Of a stretch of 64,000 bases of DNA, positions 54,361-62,675 are shown one piece after another. Under the pieces are notes generated by a model, which worked only from the letters and a program-made list of their open reading frames with translations, did not search any database and was not told the origin of the DNA. Origin of the DNA: Rhizobium subbaraonis (GTDB taxonomy: Bacteria > Pseudomonadota > Alphaproteobacteria > Rhizobiales > Rhizobiaceae); NCBI RefSeq assembly GCF_900220975.1, contig NZ_OBQD01000001.1, forward strand, positions 248,001 to 312,000, given 5' to 3'. Position 1 is the first letter of the stretch. Each line of letters opens with the position of its first letter. Both the position numbers and the translations under genes were made by a program.

Positions 54361-54590
54361 GACCAAATCCTTGGGCGTTGTGCGGGCGAACCGGCTTCGT
54401 GCTCTAGCGTAGGGCTGCGGCGAGGGGAATCGCTTCTTCGGCTGGCGGCAGTTGTTAGGCGAATCGCGTCTGCCGGTTTGGCCGATTTGCAACACTTTGA
54501 CGCAACCGCCGCGTTCATGGGCGCTGGAGGGCCGGCCACAGGCGGGCGCTTGCTTGCCTAAGCCCGAAGCGGTCGGTAACGATACCGGCC

Positions 54591-55049
54591 ATGACCCTCG
54601 AATCCGTCCGTACCTTCTTTGCGGCCCACGCGCCCGACATCGAAATCCTTCAGACCGAGGAAAGCTCGGCCACCGTCACGCTTGCCGCCGCCGCCCACGG
54701 CGTGGCGCCCGAGCAGATCGCCAAGACCATCTGCCTGCGCGTCGGCGAGGAGCCGATGCTGATCGTGGCGAGCGGGACGGCCCGCCTGGACAACCGCAAA
54801 TTCAAGGACCGCTTCGGCGGCAAGGCGCGCATGCTCGATGCCGAGCAGGTGGTGGCGGTGACGAGCCACCCGGTCGGCGGCGTGTGCCCCTTCGGCCTGC
54901 CCTCGGATATCCCCGTCTATTGCGACGTCTCGCTCAAGGCGTTCGAGGAGATCGTGCCGGCCGCCGGCGCCACCAACGCTGCCGTCCGCATCCCCACCGA
55001 ACGCATGGTCGAACTCGTCGGCGGCACCTGGGTCGACGTCTGCCAGTAA
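54591..55049 (+). CDS. YbaK/EbsC family aminoacyl-tRNA deacylase
   Basis: 152 residues of the YbaK/ProX editing domain, which hydrolyses mischarged tRNA such as Cys- or Ala-tRNA(Pro). Conserved path: AAAAHGVAPEQIAKTICLRV (Lys in AKTICL), LIVASGTARLDNRKFKDRFGGKARMLDAEQV (key ASGTARLDNRKFK), HPVGGVCPFGLP and the C-terminal AGATNAAVRI. Stand-alone trans-editing factor, cytoplasmic. Precise misacylated substrate not determinable. Confidence 0.92.
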   Translation: MTLESVRTFFAAHAPDIEILQTEESSATVTLAAAAHGVAPEQIAKTICLRVGEEPMLIVASGTARLDNRKFKDRFGGKARMLDAEQVVAVTSHPVGGVCPFGLPSDIPVYCDVSLKAFEEIVPAAGATNAAVRIPTERMVELVGGTWVDVCQ

Positions 55050-55170
55050 CGGTTTCAACCAGTAGCGGTTTCAGGAACACCTCCGTGATCCGATCGTCGC
55101 GGTTCGGCACGCGCCATCTTCCGGGCGAGCAAGCCGAAAAACGCGACGCGTATATGGTACACTCCGGCCC

Positions 55171-56382
55171 ATGACCCATGACGACGGCATCCAGGACGCT
55201 GGCATCCACGACGACGGCGACGACTTCTTTCGCGATCTCTCCGGCTTCGGGGACTTCGAGGGCGTCGCCGATGTGCGCAACTATCATCCGCTTCCCGATG
55301 GCTGGGTGCTGGTGCTCGCCGATATCGTCGATTCCACCGCCGCGATCGAGGCCGGTCGATACAAGGCCGTCAACATGGCCGGCGCCAGCGTCATCTCCGG
55401 TGTCCTCAACGCCATCGGCCGGCACGACCTGCCCTTTGTCTTTGGCGGCGACGGCGCCCTCGTCGCCGTTCCGCCGTCCAGGGCCGGAACCGCGCGGCAG
55501 GCGCTGTCCGCCGTCCAGCGCTGGGCGCGCGACGAGCTCGGCTTCGAGATGCGCGGTGCGGCGGTTCCGGTATCGGCGGCCCGCGCTGCCGGACAGGACG
55601 TGCTCGTCGCCCGCTATGCCGTAAACGAGCTTGTTTCCTACGCCATGTTCGCCGGTGGCGGGGCCGCCTGGGCGGAGCGGCGGATGAAGGAGGGGCTGGA
55701 GACCAACCCGTTGGCGCCGCCCGGCACCCGGCCTAACCTTGCCGGTCTTTCCTGCCGCTGGAACCCGATAGCGGCACGGCATGGCGAAATCGTCTCGATC
55801 ATCGCGGTTCCTGTCCCCGGCGCCAGCGAAGACGACTTCCGCACTCTGATAGCCGATGTCGTGGCGATAGCCTCGCGGCAGAAGGGGGAGGGGCATCCCG
55901 TCGAGGTGGAGGGCCTGCAGTTTCGGCTGAACGCCGTCTCGCTCGATACCGAGGCGCGGGCGGCGGTGCCGAGGGGGCAGCGTCTCCGGCACAAGGCCTT
56001 CGTCGTGCTGCAGTTCGTTCTGATGCATGCGCTCACCGCGTTCGGCCTCAGTCTCGGCCGGTTCGATCCGCGGCGCTACAGGAACGACATCGTTGCCAAC
56101 TCCGACTTCCGCAAGTTCGACGACGGCCTGAAGATGACGCTGGACATCGAGCCGGCGCGGCTTTCGCAAATCGAGGCGCGGCTGGAAGAGGCCCGCGCCG
56201 CCGGCGTCTGCCGCTACGGCCTGCACCGTCAGGATTCGGCGCTGATGACCTGCATCGTGCCGACCCCGCTGAGCCGGGACCACGTTCATTTCATTGACGG
56301 TGCCGCGGGCGGCTATGCTATCGCGGCTGCAAAGCTCAAGGGGGCGGACGCCATTCCGTCAGGCGCCCCGGCAGCCGGCTGA
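55171..56382 (+). CDS. DUF3095 protein, nucleotidyl-cyclase-like
   Basis: 403 residues of the DUF3095 family. The first half looks like a class III cyclase palm: LVLADIVDSTAAIEAGRYK (metal Asp in ADIVDST, ~50), VFGGDGALVAVPPS (~90-103), and RGAAVPVSAARAAGQDVLVARYA. The rest (~160-395) is DUF3095-specific, with an RFDPRRYRNDIVANSDFRKFDDGLKMTLD block (key RYRNDIVANSDFRKFDD) and a C-terminal CRYGLHRQDSALMTCIVPTP. Whether it makes a cyclic nucleotide is not established. Not next to any sensor or effector gene. Confidence 0.85.
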   Translation: MTHDDGIQDAGIHDDGDDFFRDLSGFGDFEGVADVRNYHPLPDGWVLVLADIVDSTAAIEAGRYKAVNMAGASVISGVLNAIGRHDLPFVFGGDGALVAVPPSRAGTARQALSAVQRWARDELGFEMRGAAVPVSAARAAGQDVLVARYAVNELVSYAMFAGGGAAWAERRMKEGLETNPLAPPGTRPNLAGLSCRWNPIAARHGEIVSIIAVPVPGASEDDFRTLIADVVAIASRQKGEGHPVEVEGLQFRLNAVSLDTEARAAVPRGQRLRHKAFVVLQFVLMHALTAFGLSLGRFDPRRYRNDIVANSDFRKFDDGLKMTLDIEPARLSQIEARLEEARAAGVCRYGLHRQDSALMTCIVPTPLSRDHVHFIDGAAGGYAIAAAKLKGADAIPSGAPAAG

Positions 56383-56570
56383 AAGACGGCGCGCGCCTGG
56401 CAGTTGCTGCCGGCGCCTCCTTTTTGGGACGAACTGCGCGCCGCAGCCGTTCCTGGCGCGAATAATTCGCGTCCCGATCGCTCAGCCGGCCCGATCTCGC
56501 CCTTTTCTGCACGCATTCTAATATGCGTGAATGCGTGAATGCGTTCATCGGTCTATGGGGAGGGCGGCGC

Positions 56571-56906
56571 ATGCGTATTGCAGGCAATTCCAGGCTTTGT
56601 TCTCCGCTCTTCATCTTGATCGCGGGAACCGCGCCGATTGCGGGAGGGGCCGCGCGGCCCGCGCTCGCTCATTCCTTCTATGACATCGAGTGCTGTTCGG
56701 GCGTCGATTGCAGGCCGGTCCCGGACAGTGAGATCACTGCGACGAAGAAGGGCTGGCGGATCCGCACGACCGGCGAGATCATCAAGTACAACAGCTGGCC
56801 GGTGAAGCACTCGCCGGACGGGCACTTCCACCGCTGCGCGGGGCTCGGCGATTTCAGCCCCCGCGGCCGGACGCAATGCATCTATGTTCCCGATTTTGGC
56901 GAGTAG
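56571..56906 (+). CDS. secreted hypothetical protein, Cys-rich
   Basis: 111 residues. Start at 56571 has GGGGAGGG about 6 bases upstream and a signal peptide (MRIAGNSRLCSPLFILIAGTA ... ALAHS). The mature protein begins HSFYDIECCSGVDCRPVPDSEI and has two further Cys (HRCAGLGDF, RTQCIYVPDF), so a small disulfide-bonded periplasmic domain is likely. The pattern YD-x-x-CC-x-x-x-DC is shared with other rhizobial exported proteins, but no function is known. Confidence 0.75.
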   Translation: MRIAGNSRLCSPLFILIAGTAPIAGGAARPALAHSFYDIECCSGVDCRPVPDSEITATKKGWRIRTTGEIIKYNSWPVKHSPDGHFHRCAGLGDFSPRGRTQCIYVPDFGE

Positions 56907-57033
56907 GCGCATTCTGGCATGCGCCGTCCAAAAGTCGCACGGCGGGCAGCAATGTGATCGAGACGTCTGCCCGTCGCCATCAATTTGCCCCTAAACTCGG
57001 GCATATCCGCCTGCACAACAGGGAGGAAGAAAC

Positions 57034-57219
57034 TTGCAACAACTGATCGAAGTGTCGGCCGCTGTCGTCGGCGGACGCGTACCGCTTGGCCTGATCACGG
57101 TCAGGCAGGCGCTCAACCTGCCGGAGATTGCCGATTTCCGGTTTCGCCGGACGTCCGGCGAGGATGGAAAAACGACCGTAATCACCCGCCAGGATCTGCA
57201 GAAGCTGGCACAGCAGTAG
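57034..57219 (+). CDS. small hypothetical protein, 61 aa
   Basis: Not recognised. TTG start with GGGAGG 7 bases upstream: MQQLIEVSAAVVGGRVPLGL, then ITVRQALNLPEIADFRFRR, GEDGKTTVITRQDLQKLAQQ. Probably cytoplasmic, with a mixed alpha/beta pattern. The strong ribosome site and coding-like sequence support a real gene, but there is no family evidence. Confidence 0.5.
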   Translation: MQQLIEVSAAVVGGRVPLGLITVRQALNLPEIADFRFRRTSGEDGKTTVITRQDLQKLAQQ

Positions 57220-57438
57220 CCGCTGCAACAATTCTTCGGTGGGCGCGCGCTCCGTCAGGGCAGGCGAGCGTCCACCTTCAGCCTCCGCAATCCCGGGCAT
57301 ATCTGCAGTTCCGCGCCTCAAGCCCGATCGCTTGCCGCTGCACCGGAGAGCCGGGCGGCGCACCGCCATCTTCGCGCGCAGCATGTGGAAAGTCCTCATT
57401 GGCCAACAGTCAATGAGCGCGGCACTGCGCCGGGATCT

Positions 57439-57660
57439 CTATTGCGCGAGTTTGTCGAGTGCCCGTTCGCGCGAATTGGCCATCTGCAGGTGCATGGCCA
57501 CGACTGCGACGTCGCCCTGGACGGCCACGCTGGCATACTCGCCGCCAGCGGTGGTGCGTATCATTGTCACGCCGTTGACGACTGTCACCATCGCGACTTT
57601 TTCAGGATTGATATAGGCATCGGCGCCGTCCTTGGCGCGTACGAACTTCACAAACTTCAC
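57439..57660 (-). CDS. small hypothetical protein, 73 aa
   Basis: 73 residues from GTG 57660 with AAGGGGAC about 7 bases upstream: MKFVKFVRAKDGADAYINPEKVAMVTVVNG, then VTMIRTTAGGEYASVAVQGDVAVVAMHLQ and a polar end. A small beta-rich fold, similar in flavour to the short FlbT/LexA-unrelated DUF proteins that bind or display a peptide; the key strands are AYINPEKVAMVTVV and SVAVQGDVAVV. No function recognised. Confidence 0.65.
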   Translation of the reverse strand: MKFVKFVRAKDGADAYINPEKVAMVTVVNGVTMIRTTAGGEYASVAVQGDVAVVAMHLQMANSRERALDKLAQ

Positions 57661-57825
57661 GTTCTTGTCCCCTTGATGCAGGTTGCGTCGATGTACGGGA
57701 ACAAATTGCACGGCACGGATCGGGTGAGATGTCACCGAAGATACAGCCGGGAAAGGGGCCATAGGCGCAGGCAGGGGGCACCGTCCCCGAACGGCTTCGC
57801 CCTCTCGGCGTGGCGTTTGGCAACG

Positions 57826-57848
57826 AAAAGGGGAGGCGTTGCCCCCCC
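57826..57848 (-). terminator. terminator of the RTX gene
   Basis: On the minus strand a G-run and GGC-AAC-GCC stem (from about 57848 down to 57830) is followed by TTTT (57829-57826). The opposite strand shows a run of ten C (57842-57851). Confidence 0.6.
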
Positions 57849-57881
57849 CCCTATGTCTCGTTTCAGGCTGCAGAGCCCTGC

Positions 57882-59657
57882 TCAGAGCAGGAAATCTCCC
57901 TTGTCCAGGTCGACAAGTTTGTCGATCTGCAAGGCAAAATCGGCCTTCTTGTCGCCGTTGACGTCTGCGTAGACGAAGGTGTCGCCGCCCTTTTTCCCAT
58001 AGCGCAGCTCGCCGGCCTCGCCGTGGAACTTCTCGTTGCCGATAAAGTCGAACGACTGGTTGCCTGAGACTTTCTTGTCTGCGTCGATTGCCTTGAGGTT
58101 GATGCGATCTTCGCCGGAGAAGTCGACAATCTTGTCGCGGCCGGAACTCTTCACCGTGGAGTCCGACAGCGCCTTGAACACGAACACGTCCTTGCCCTTG
58201 CCGCCATAGAGCGCATCGGCCCCCTTGCCGCCATAGAGTGTGTCGTTGCCGCCGCCGCCGTAGAGTTTGTCCTTGCCGGTGCCGCCGCTGAGGAGGTCCT
58301 TGCCGCCGCCGCCTTCAAACCGGTCGTTGCCGCTGCCGCCGTAGAGCTTGTCGTCGCCGCTGCCGCCGTAAAGCCTGTCGTCGCCGCTGCCACCGTAGAG
58401 CGTGTCGTTGCCGGCATTGCCGTAGAGCTTGTCCTTGCCGCTGCCGCCATACAGCTTGTCGCTACCGCCCAGCCCCTTGATGACGTCGTTGCCGCCGAGG
58501 CCCTTCAGCGTATCTTTGCCGGCCGTGCCGTCCAGCTTGTCATTGCCGTTGGTGGCTGCGTCGACAACCACGATCGTGCTGTTCTTGCCGGAAGTGCTGA
58601 CGTCGACATTCTTGCCTTTGAAGTCTCCCGCCAAGGTGATCTTGGTATCCGATTTGCCATCGGCGTTGGTGTCGATGTCCAGGATGAGGGAGCCGTAGGA
58701 GACCTTGATGTCCTTCTTCGACAGCTTCACATCCTGCAGGACAAGCGTGTCGCCCTTGTTGAAGCCGGTCACGACGTCGCCGTTCAGATTGGCTGCCGAT
58801 CCGTTGACGTTGAACTTTCCGGCACCGAGATTGATCTCTTCCGGCGCAATCGTGCCTTCAACGGTGCCGCCACCGTCGGGTGCATCGACGACGACAAGCG
58901 TGCCGCCGCCCGTTCCCCCGTCACCGCTGAGCTTGACGCCGGTGATGTAGAGGCCGGAGTCATAGTTGCTGTCGCCGGTGTCGGCGATTCCGATCTTGAT
59001 ATTATTGACGCCCTGCTTGATCGCGGCCCGCACGGTCAGGACCTTGCTGAACCCGTCCCATTGGATGTCATAGCCGCCGGCTGTATTGTCGATGAAGTTG
59101 CCGAGGTCGAGGTTCTTGCCCGTAACGCTCAGCGGCTGGTCGGCGGCATTGTTGAACAGTGCTTCGTTGTTGCCGTTGACGAAGACGGCCGCCACGTCGA
59201 CGTATGACGAATCCGACCACTCCGGGAATTCGTCCGATCCGAACACAAACGAGAATTGCAGCGTGTCGATGGTCGGGTTGTTGTTGGTGTAGTCGAAGGA
59301 AAGCGTAACGGCGTCGCGCGTTGATCCTGCATTGGGAAAGGCATCTTTCGCAACCGCGGTGAGGTCCGCGTCGCCATCCGTGCCGTTGGCCACGGTATGG
59401 CTGCCGCTAGTATTGGAATCTCCGGGCAGTCCGCCGGATGAAATCAGGATTCCGCCTTTACTGGAAAACGCGCCGTTGACCGAGAAATTCTCGACGGAGA
59501 ACGCAGCGCCGCCCGAACCTGCAAAGACAACATTCGATATTCCGCTTGATCCGCCAAACATCGTGGCGACAAGGGACTCAGCTATTGCGTCATATGACGA
59601 ACCAAATCCAGATGCTTCAAGTTCATCAAAACTTTTTGCAGTAATAGACATGCTCAC
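57882..59657 (-). CDS. secreted RTX protein with choice-of-anchor-L-like domain
   Basis: 591 residues, acidic, no Sec signal, as for type I substrates. Residues ~25-245 resemble choice-of-anchor L: NVVFAGSGGAAF, GGILISSGGLPG, FSFVFGSDEFPEWSDSSYVDVAAVFVNG in pieces (FGSDEFPEW is the key). Residues ~370-493 are about 13 nonapeptide RTX repeats of the GGxGxDxLY kind (SGDDRLYGG, SGNDRFEGG, TGKDKLYGG), which bind Ca2+. The C-terminus (IDKLVDLDKGDFLL) is a typical uncleaved type I secretion signal. The ABC exporter genes lie 1.2 kb downstream on the other strand. Likely adhesin or matrix protein. Confidence 0.9.
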   Translation of the reverse strand: MSMSITAKSFDELEASGFGSSYDAIAESLVATMFGGSSGISNVVFAGSGGAAFSVENFSVNGAFSSKGGILISSGGLPGDSNTSGSHTVANGTDGDADLTAVAKDAFPNAGSTRDAVTLSFDYTNNNPTIDTLQFSFVFGSDEFPEWSDSSYVDVAAVFVNGNNEALFNNAADQPLSVTGKNLDLGNFIDNTAGGYDIQWDGFSKVLTVRAAIKQGVNNIKIGIADTGDSNYDSGLYITGVKLSGDGGTGGGTLVVVDAPDGGGTVEGTIAPEEINLGAGKFNVNGSAANLNGDVVTGFNKGDTLVLQDVKLSKKDIKVSYGSLILDIDTNADGKSDTKITLAGDFKGKNVDVSTSGKNSTIVVVDAATNGNDKLDGTAGKDTLKGLGGNDVIKGLGGSDKLYGGSGKDKLYGNAGNDTLYGGSGDDRLYGGSGDDKLYGGSGNDRFEGGGGKDLLSGGTGKDKLYGGGGNDTLYGGKGADALYGGKGKDVFVFKALSDSTVKSSGRDKIVDFSGEDRINLKAIDADKKVSGNQSFDFIGNEKFHGEAGELRYGKKGGDTFVYADVNGDKKADFALQIDKLVDLDKGDFLL

Positions 59658-59700
59658 CCTGCCCCTAAAGTGAAAAGCTGCTTAAGTGCAGCCCGAAGAA

Positions 59701-59729
59701 CAATTGCAATGCAGGGTTTAGGGTGTCAA
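59701..59729 (-). promoter_or_regulatory. candidate promoter of the RTX gene
   Basis: On the minus strand TTGACA (59729-59724), 17 bases, CAATTG (59706-59701), about 44 bases before the start codon. The -35 is perfect; the -10 is weak. Confidence 0.35.
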
Positions 59730-59900
59730 GCAACAAAACCGATCGAGGCGGAGAAGTTTCAATGGCTGGCGTTATATGCCGGCGCATAGCCATGAGGCGA
59801 CGCATGGCAATTGCGCATTTGCGGCGCCGAGAGCGAGCATGTTGATACTTAATAGCGGGAAGGTACGGTTGGCTGTGCCTGCTTCGGGAAAGCAAAAATC

Positions 59901-59977
59901 TGGTCGGAGTGGAGTGATTCGAACACTCGACCCCCTCGTCCCGAACGAGGTGCGCTACCAGGCTGCGCTACACTCCG
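59901..59977 (-). tRNA. tRNA-Pro (anticodon CGG)
   Basis: On the minus strand: acceptor CGGAGTG / CACTCCG, D-arm AGCGCAGCCTGGTAGCGC, anticodon arm CCTCG-TTCGGGA-CGAGG giving CGG, T-arm TCGAGTGTTCGAATCACTC, discriminator A and encoded CCA. Confidence 0.97.
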
Positions 59978-60094
59978 TGACCAGCGGCGTCCGTATAGAA
60001 CAGGCATTTCCTTTCCACAAGCGGAAAAAAGCAAAAAAATGCAACGCCGGCAATCGTCCACAGGATGGCGCTGGCGTGGCCGCGCGCAGTGGAC

Positions 60095-60119
60095 GGAACT
60101 TCGCCGGCGGCGGCGCGTT
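60095..60119 (+). promoter_or_regulatory. EcfG/RpoE2-type stress promoter (GGAAC-N16-CGTT)
   Basis: GGAAC (60095-60099), 16 bases, CGTT (60116-60119), an exact match on the plus strand, only 10 bases before the ATG at 60129. Confidence 0.65.
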
Positions 60120-60128
60120 CCTTGCTCT

Positions 60129-60677
60129 ATGCAACAGGTCCTCCACGATATCTTCATGCCGACCGAGCTTCCGCTGGCAGTTATCCTCGCCAGGCTTCTC
60201 GGCGCGGCTGTTCTGGGGGCTTTGATCGGGTTCGAACGGGAATACCGCAATCATCCCGCCGGCCTGCGGACGCATATCCTCGTCAGCCTGGCTGCTGCGG
60301 TCTTTGCCGTCATTTCCATCGAGATGGTTCATCTTCCTCATCTGGGGCAGTCGGAGGTGCGCATCGATCCGCTGCGCGTGGTGGAGGCGGTCACATCCGG
60401 CGTTGCCTTCCTGGCGGCCGGAATGATCATCTTCTCGGGCGGCAAGGTCCGCAACCTCACCACCGGGGCGAGCATGTGGCTCTCCGGCGCGGTGGGCCTG
60501 TCGGTGGGGCTCGGCTACTGGGCCATCGCTGCGTTTTCTGCAATGGCATGCCTCATCGTCCTCAACCTGCTCGGGCGCCTCTCTGCCGGGGAGGGCAGGG
60601 CCGAGCGCGAACCGAAACCGGACGAGGCGAACGCAACTGCCGGGGAAGACGGGGAGCGGCGGGGGCAGCAGGTTTAG
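60129..60677 (+). CDS. MgtC/SapB family membrane protein
   Basis: 182 residues. Four to five membrane helices in the N-terminal ~150, with the family block LLGAAVLGALIGFEREYRNHPAGLRTHILVSLAAA split as ALIGFEREYRNHPAGLRTH (~28-46) and EAVTSGVAFLAAGMIIFSGGKVRNLTTGASMW (key FLAAGMIIFSGGKVRNLTTGAS). A charged tail follows. MgtC acts in low-Mg2+ or acid survival and inhibits F1Fo ATPase in other bacteria. The exact EcfG-type promoter ends 10 bases before ATG 60129, so that start would be nearly leaderless; ATG 60156 is the alternative. Confidence 0.88.
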   Translation: MQQVLHDIFMPTELPLAVILARLLGAAVLGALIGFEREYRNHPAGLRTHILVSLAAAVFAVISIEMVHLPHLGQSEVRIDPLRVVEAVTSGVAFLAAGMIIFSGGKVRNLTTGASMWLSGAVGLSVGLGYWAIAAFSAMACLIVLNLLGRLSAGEGRAEREPKPDEANATAGEDGERRGQQV

Positions 60678-60896
60678 TCGCCCCGGATTGAACGACATGG
60701 TAGAATTTTGCTTTAGATGTCGCTAAAATGTCCATTTGCTGCCATTTTGTACTATTGATTTGCGAATAGAACGGGTCGTATATCGTCTTTAACTTTGAGG
60801 CGACATGCCTGCCGCGTCCGCGCGCTAAAAGTGCGGACCTTGTGGCGGGTTTTTCGTATTTGTTACGAAACCGAAAATCGGTGAAGAGGACAGACC

Positions 60897-62636
60897 GTGG
60901 CAATTTCTGCTGGCAATGGCGGTGCGGACGAGTTGCGCGCCGCGCTGAAGGATAGCAAGCAAGCCTTCTGGGCGATGGGGCTCTTCAGCTTCTTCGTCAA
61001 CCTGCTGGTCCTGACCGGGCCGTTGTTCATGCTCCAGATCTACGACCGGGTGCTGGCCTCGCGCTCGGAGGCGACGCTGGTGGCGCTCACCGGCCTTATC
61101 GTCGGCCTGTTCGCCATCATGGGCGTGCTCGACCATATCCGCAGCCGCCTGGCCGCCCGCGTCGGAGCGAAGTTCCAGGCGCGCTTCGACAAGCGCGTGT
61201 TCAACGCCGTGCTCGATCGCACGACCCTGCATTCGCGCGGGATTTCGACGCTGACGGGCATGCGCGACCTCGACGCGATCCAGAAGGTGCTGTCCTCGCC
61301 CGCCGTCTTCACCGTGTTCGACATCCCCTGGACGCCGTTCTTCCTGTTCGTGATCTTCATGTTCCATCCGTGGATGGGCCTGCTCGGCGTTGCCGGCGGA
61401 GTGATCCTCATCACGCTGACCTGGCTAAACCAGAATGGCACCAAGGGCGACCAGGAGCGCGCCATGGTGTCGGGCCGCCAGAGCGACGAGATGACCCAGA
61501 CGCTGCAGAAGGAGAGCGATACGGTCCGCGCGCTCGGCATGCGCCGCTCCGTCGGCCACCGCTGGCAGATGCTCCGCGATCGCGCGCTCGAGGCCAATAT
61601 CCGCTACAGCGACAGCAACGGCTTCTACGCCATTTCCTCCAAGACGTTCCGCGTCTTCCTGCAGTCGGCGATCCTGGCGCTCGGCGCCTATCTCGTGCTG
61701 CAGAACCAGATCACCGCCGGCGCGATGATCGCAAGCTCGATCATCATCGGCCGTGCGCTCGCCCCGATCGAAGGCGCCATCGGCCAGTGGGCGCTGGTCC
61801 AGCGCGCCTTCCAGGGCTGGAGGCAGCTCTCCGATCTCCTGGCCAAGGTGCCGGAAGAAGAAGGCCGCACCGCGCTGCCCAAGCCGCGCGCGATCCTTGA
61901 GGTCAATCAGGTGACGGCGATCCCGCCGGGCGAAAAGGTCGCGACGCTGCGCATGCTCAGCCTTGAGCTCGGCCCGGGGCAAGCGCTCGGCGTCATCGGC
62001 CAGAGCGCGTCGGGCAAGTCGACGCTCGCCCGCATCCTGACGGGCATCTGGCCGCCGGCCGGCGGCAATGCCCGTCTCGACGGCGCCTCGCTCGAACAGT
62101 ATGGCTATGACGGCCTTGCCGAGCATGTCGGCTACCTGCCGCAGGACGTCGTCCTGTTCGAAGGCACGGTTGCCGAGAACATTGCCCGCATGGAGATCAA
62201 CCCGGACGCCGAAAAGGTGGTGGCCGCGGCCAAGAAGGCCGGCGCGCACGACATGATCCTCCGCCTCCCGGATGGCTACGACACGCGCCTGCCGGCAACC
62301 GGAGCCCGCCTCTCAGGCGGCCAGAAGCAGCGCATCGGCCTTGCGCGCGCCCTCTATGGCGATCCGGTTCTGGTGGTTCTGGACGAGCCGAACTCCAACC
62401 TCGACGCCGAAGGCTCGCTGGCGGTCAACCTCGCCATCCGCAACCTGAAGGCGGAAGGCAAGTCCGTCGTCATCATGGCGCATCGTCCGGCCGCGATTGA
62501 GGAATGCGATCTGATCCTGATCCTCGAAAACGGCCAGCGCCTGGCATTCGGCCCGCGCGATGAAGTCCTGCGCGCGCATCTTCGCAATCATGCCCAGGTC
62601 GTTCAGGGCACCGGCACCGGCGGCAGCAACAAGTAA
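60897..62636 (+). CDS. prsD: type I secretion ABC transporter, PrsD-like
   Basis: 579-residue permease/ATPase of a type I secretion system. N-terminal membrane domain (~20-310, six helices, including SFFVNLLVLTGPLFMLQIYDRVLASRSEATLVALTG in short form MLQIYDRVLASRSEATL). ATPase: Walker A GQSASGKSTLARILTG (~362-377), signature RLSGGQKQRIGLARALYG, Walker B VLVVLDEPNSNLD. This group has no N-terminal peptidase domain, matching exporters of RTX substrates. GTG start with AGAGGA 8 bases upstream. Forms an operon with the membrane-fusion gene; together they match rhizobial PrsDE. Confidence 0.93.
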   Translation: MAISAGNGGADELRAALKDSKQAFWAMGLFSFFVNLLVLTGPLFMLQIYDRVLASRSEATLVALTGLIVGLFAIMGVLDHIRSRLAARVGAKFQARFDKRVFNAVLDRTTLHSRGISTLTGMRDLDAIQKVLSSPAVFTVFDIPWTPFFLFVIFMFHPWMGLLGVAGGVILITLTWLNQNGTKGDQERAMVSGRQSDEMTQTLQKESDTVRALGMRRSVGHRWQMLRDRALEANIRYSDSNGFYAISSKTFRVFLQSAILALGAYLVLQNQITAGAMIASSIIIGRALAPIEGAIGQWALVQRAFQGWRQLSDLLAKVPEEEGRTALPKPRAILEVNQVTAIPPGEKVATLRMLSLELGPGQALGVIGQSASGKSTLARILTGIWPPAGGNARLDGASLEQYGYDGLAEHVGYLPQDVVLFEGTVAENIARMEINPDAEKVVAAAKKAGAHDMILRLPDGYDTRLPATGARLSGGQKQRIGLARALYGDPVLVVLDEPNSNLDAEGSLAVNLAIRNLKAEGKSVVIMAHRPAAIEECDLILILENGQRLAFGPRDEVLRAHLRNHAQVVQGTGTGGSNK

Positions 62637-62675
62637 GACGCTTCAAGGCGCGACACAGAACAGGAACTCGACACC

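Noticed and set aside
55072-55096. GGAAC-N16-CGTC before the DUF3095 gene as a further stress promoter
   Set aside because: The -10 does not match CGTT or the relaxed N18-TT form, and it is about 75 bases from the start; too weak to call.
58181-58550. Regular repeated DNA resembling a tandem-repeat or CRISPR-like block
   Set aside because: It is the coding sequence of the RTX nonapeptides, period 27 bases, with no spacers. No CRISPR array was seen anywhere.
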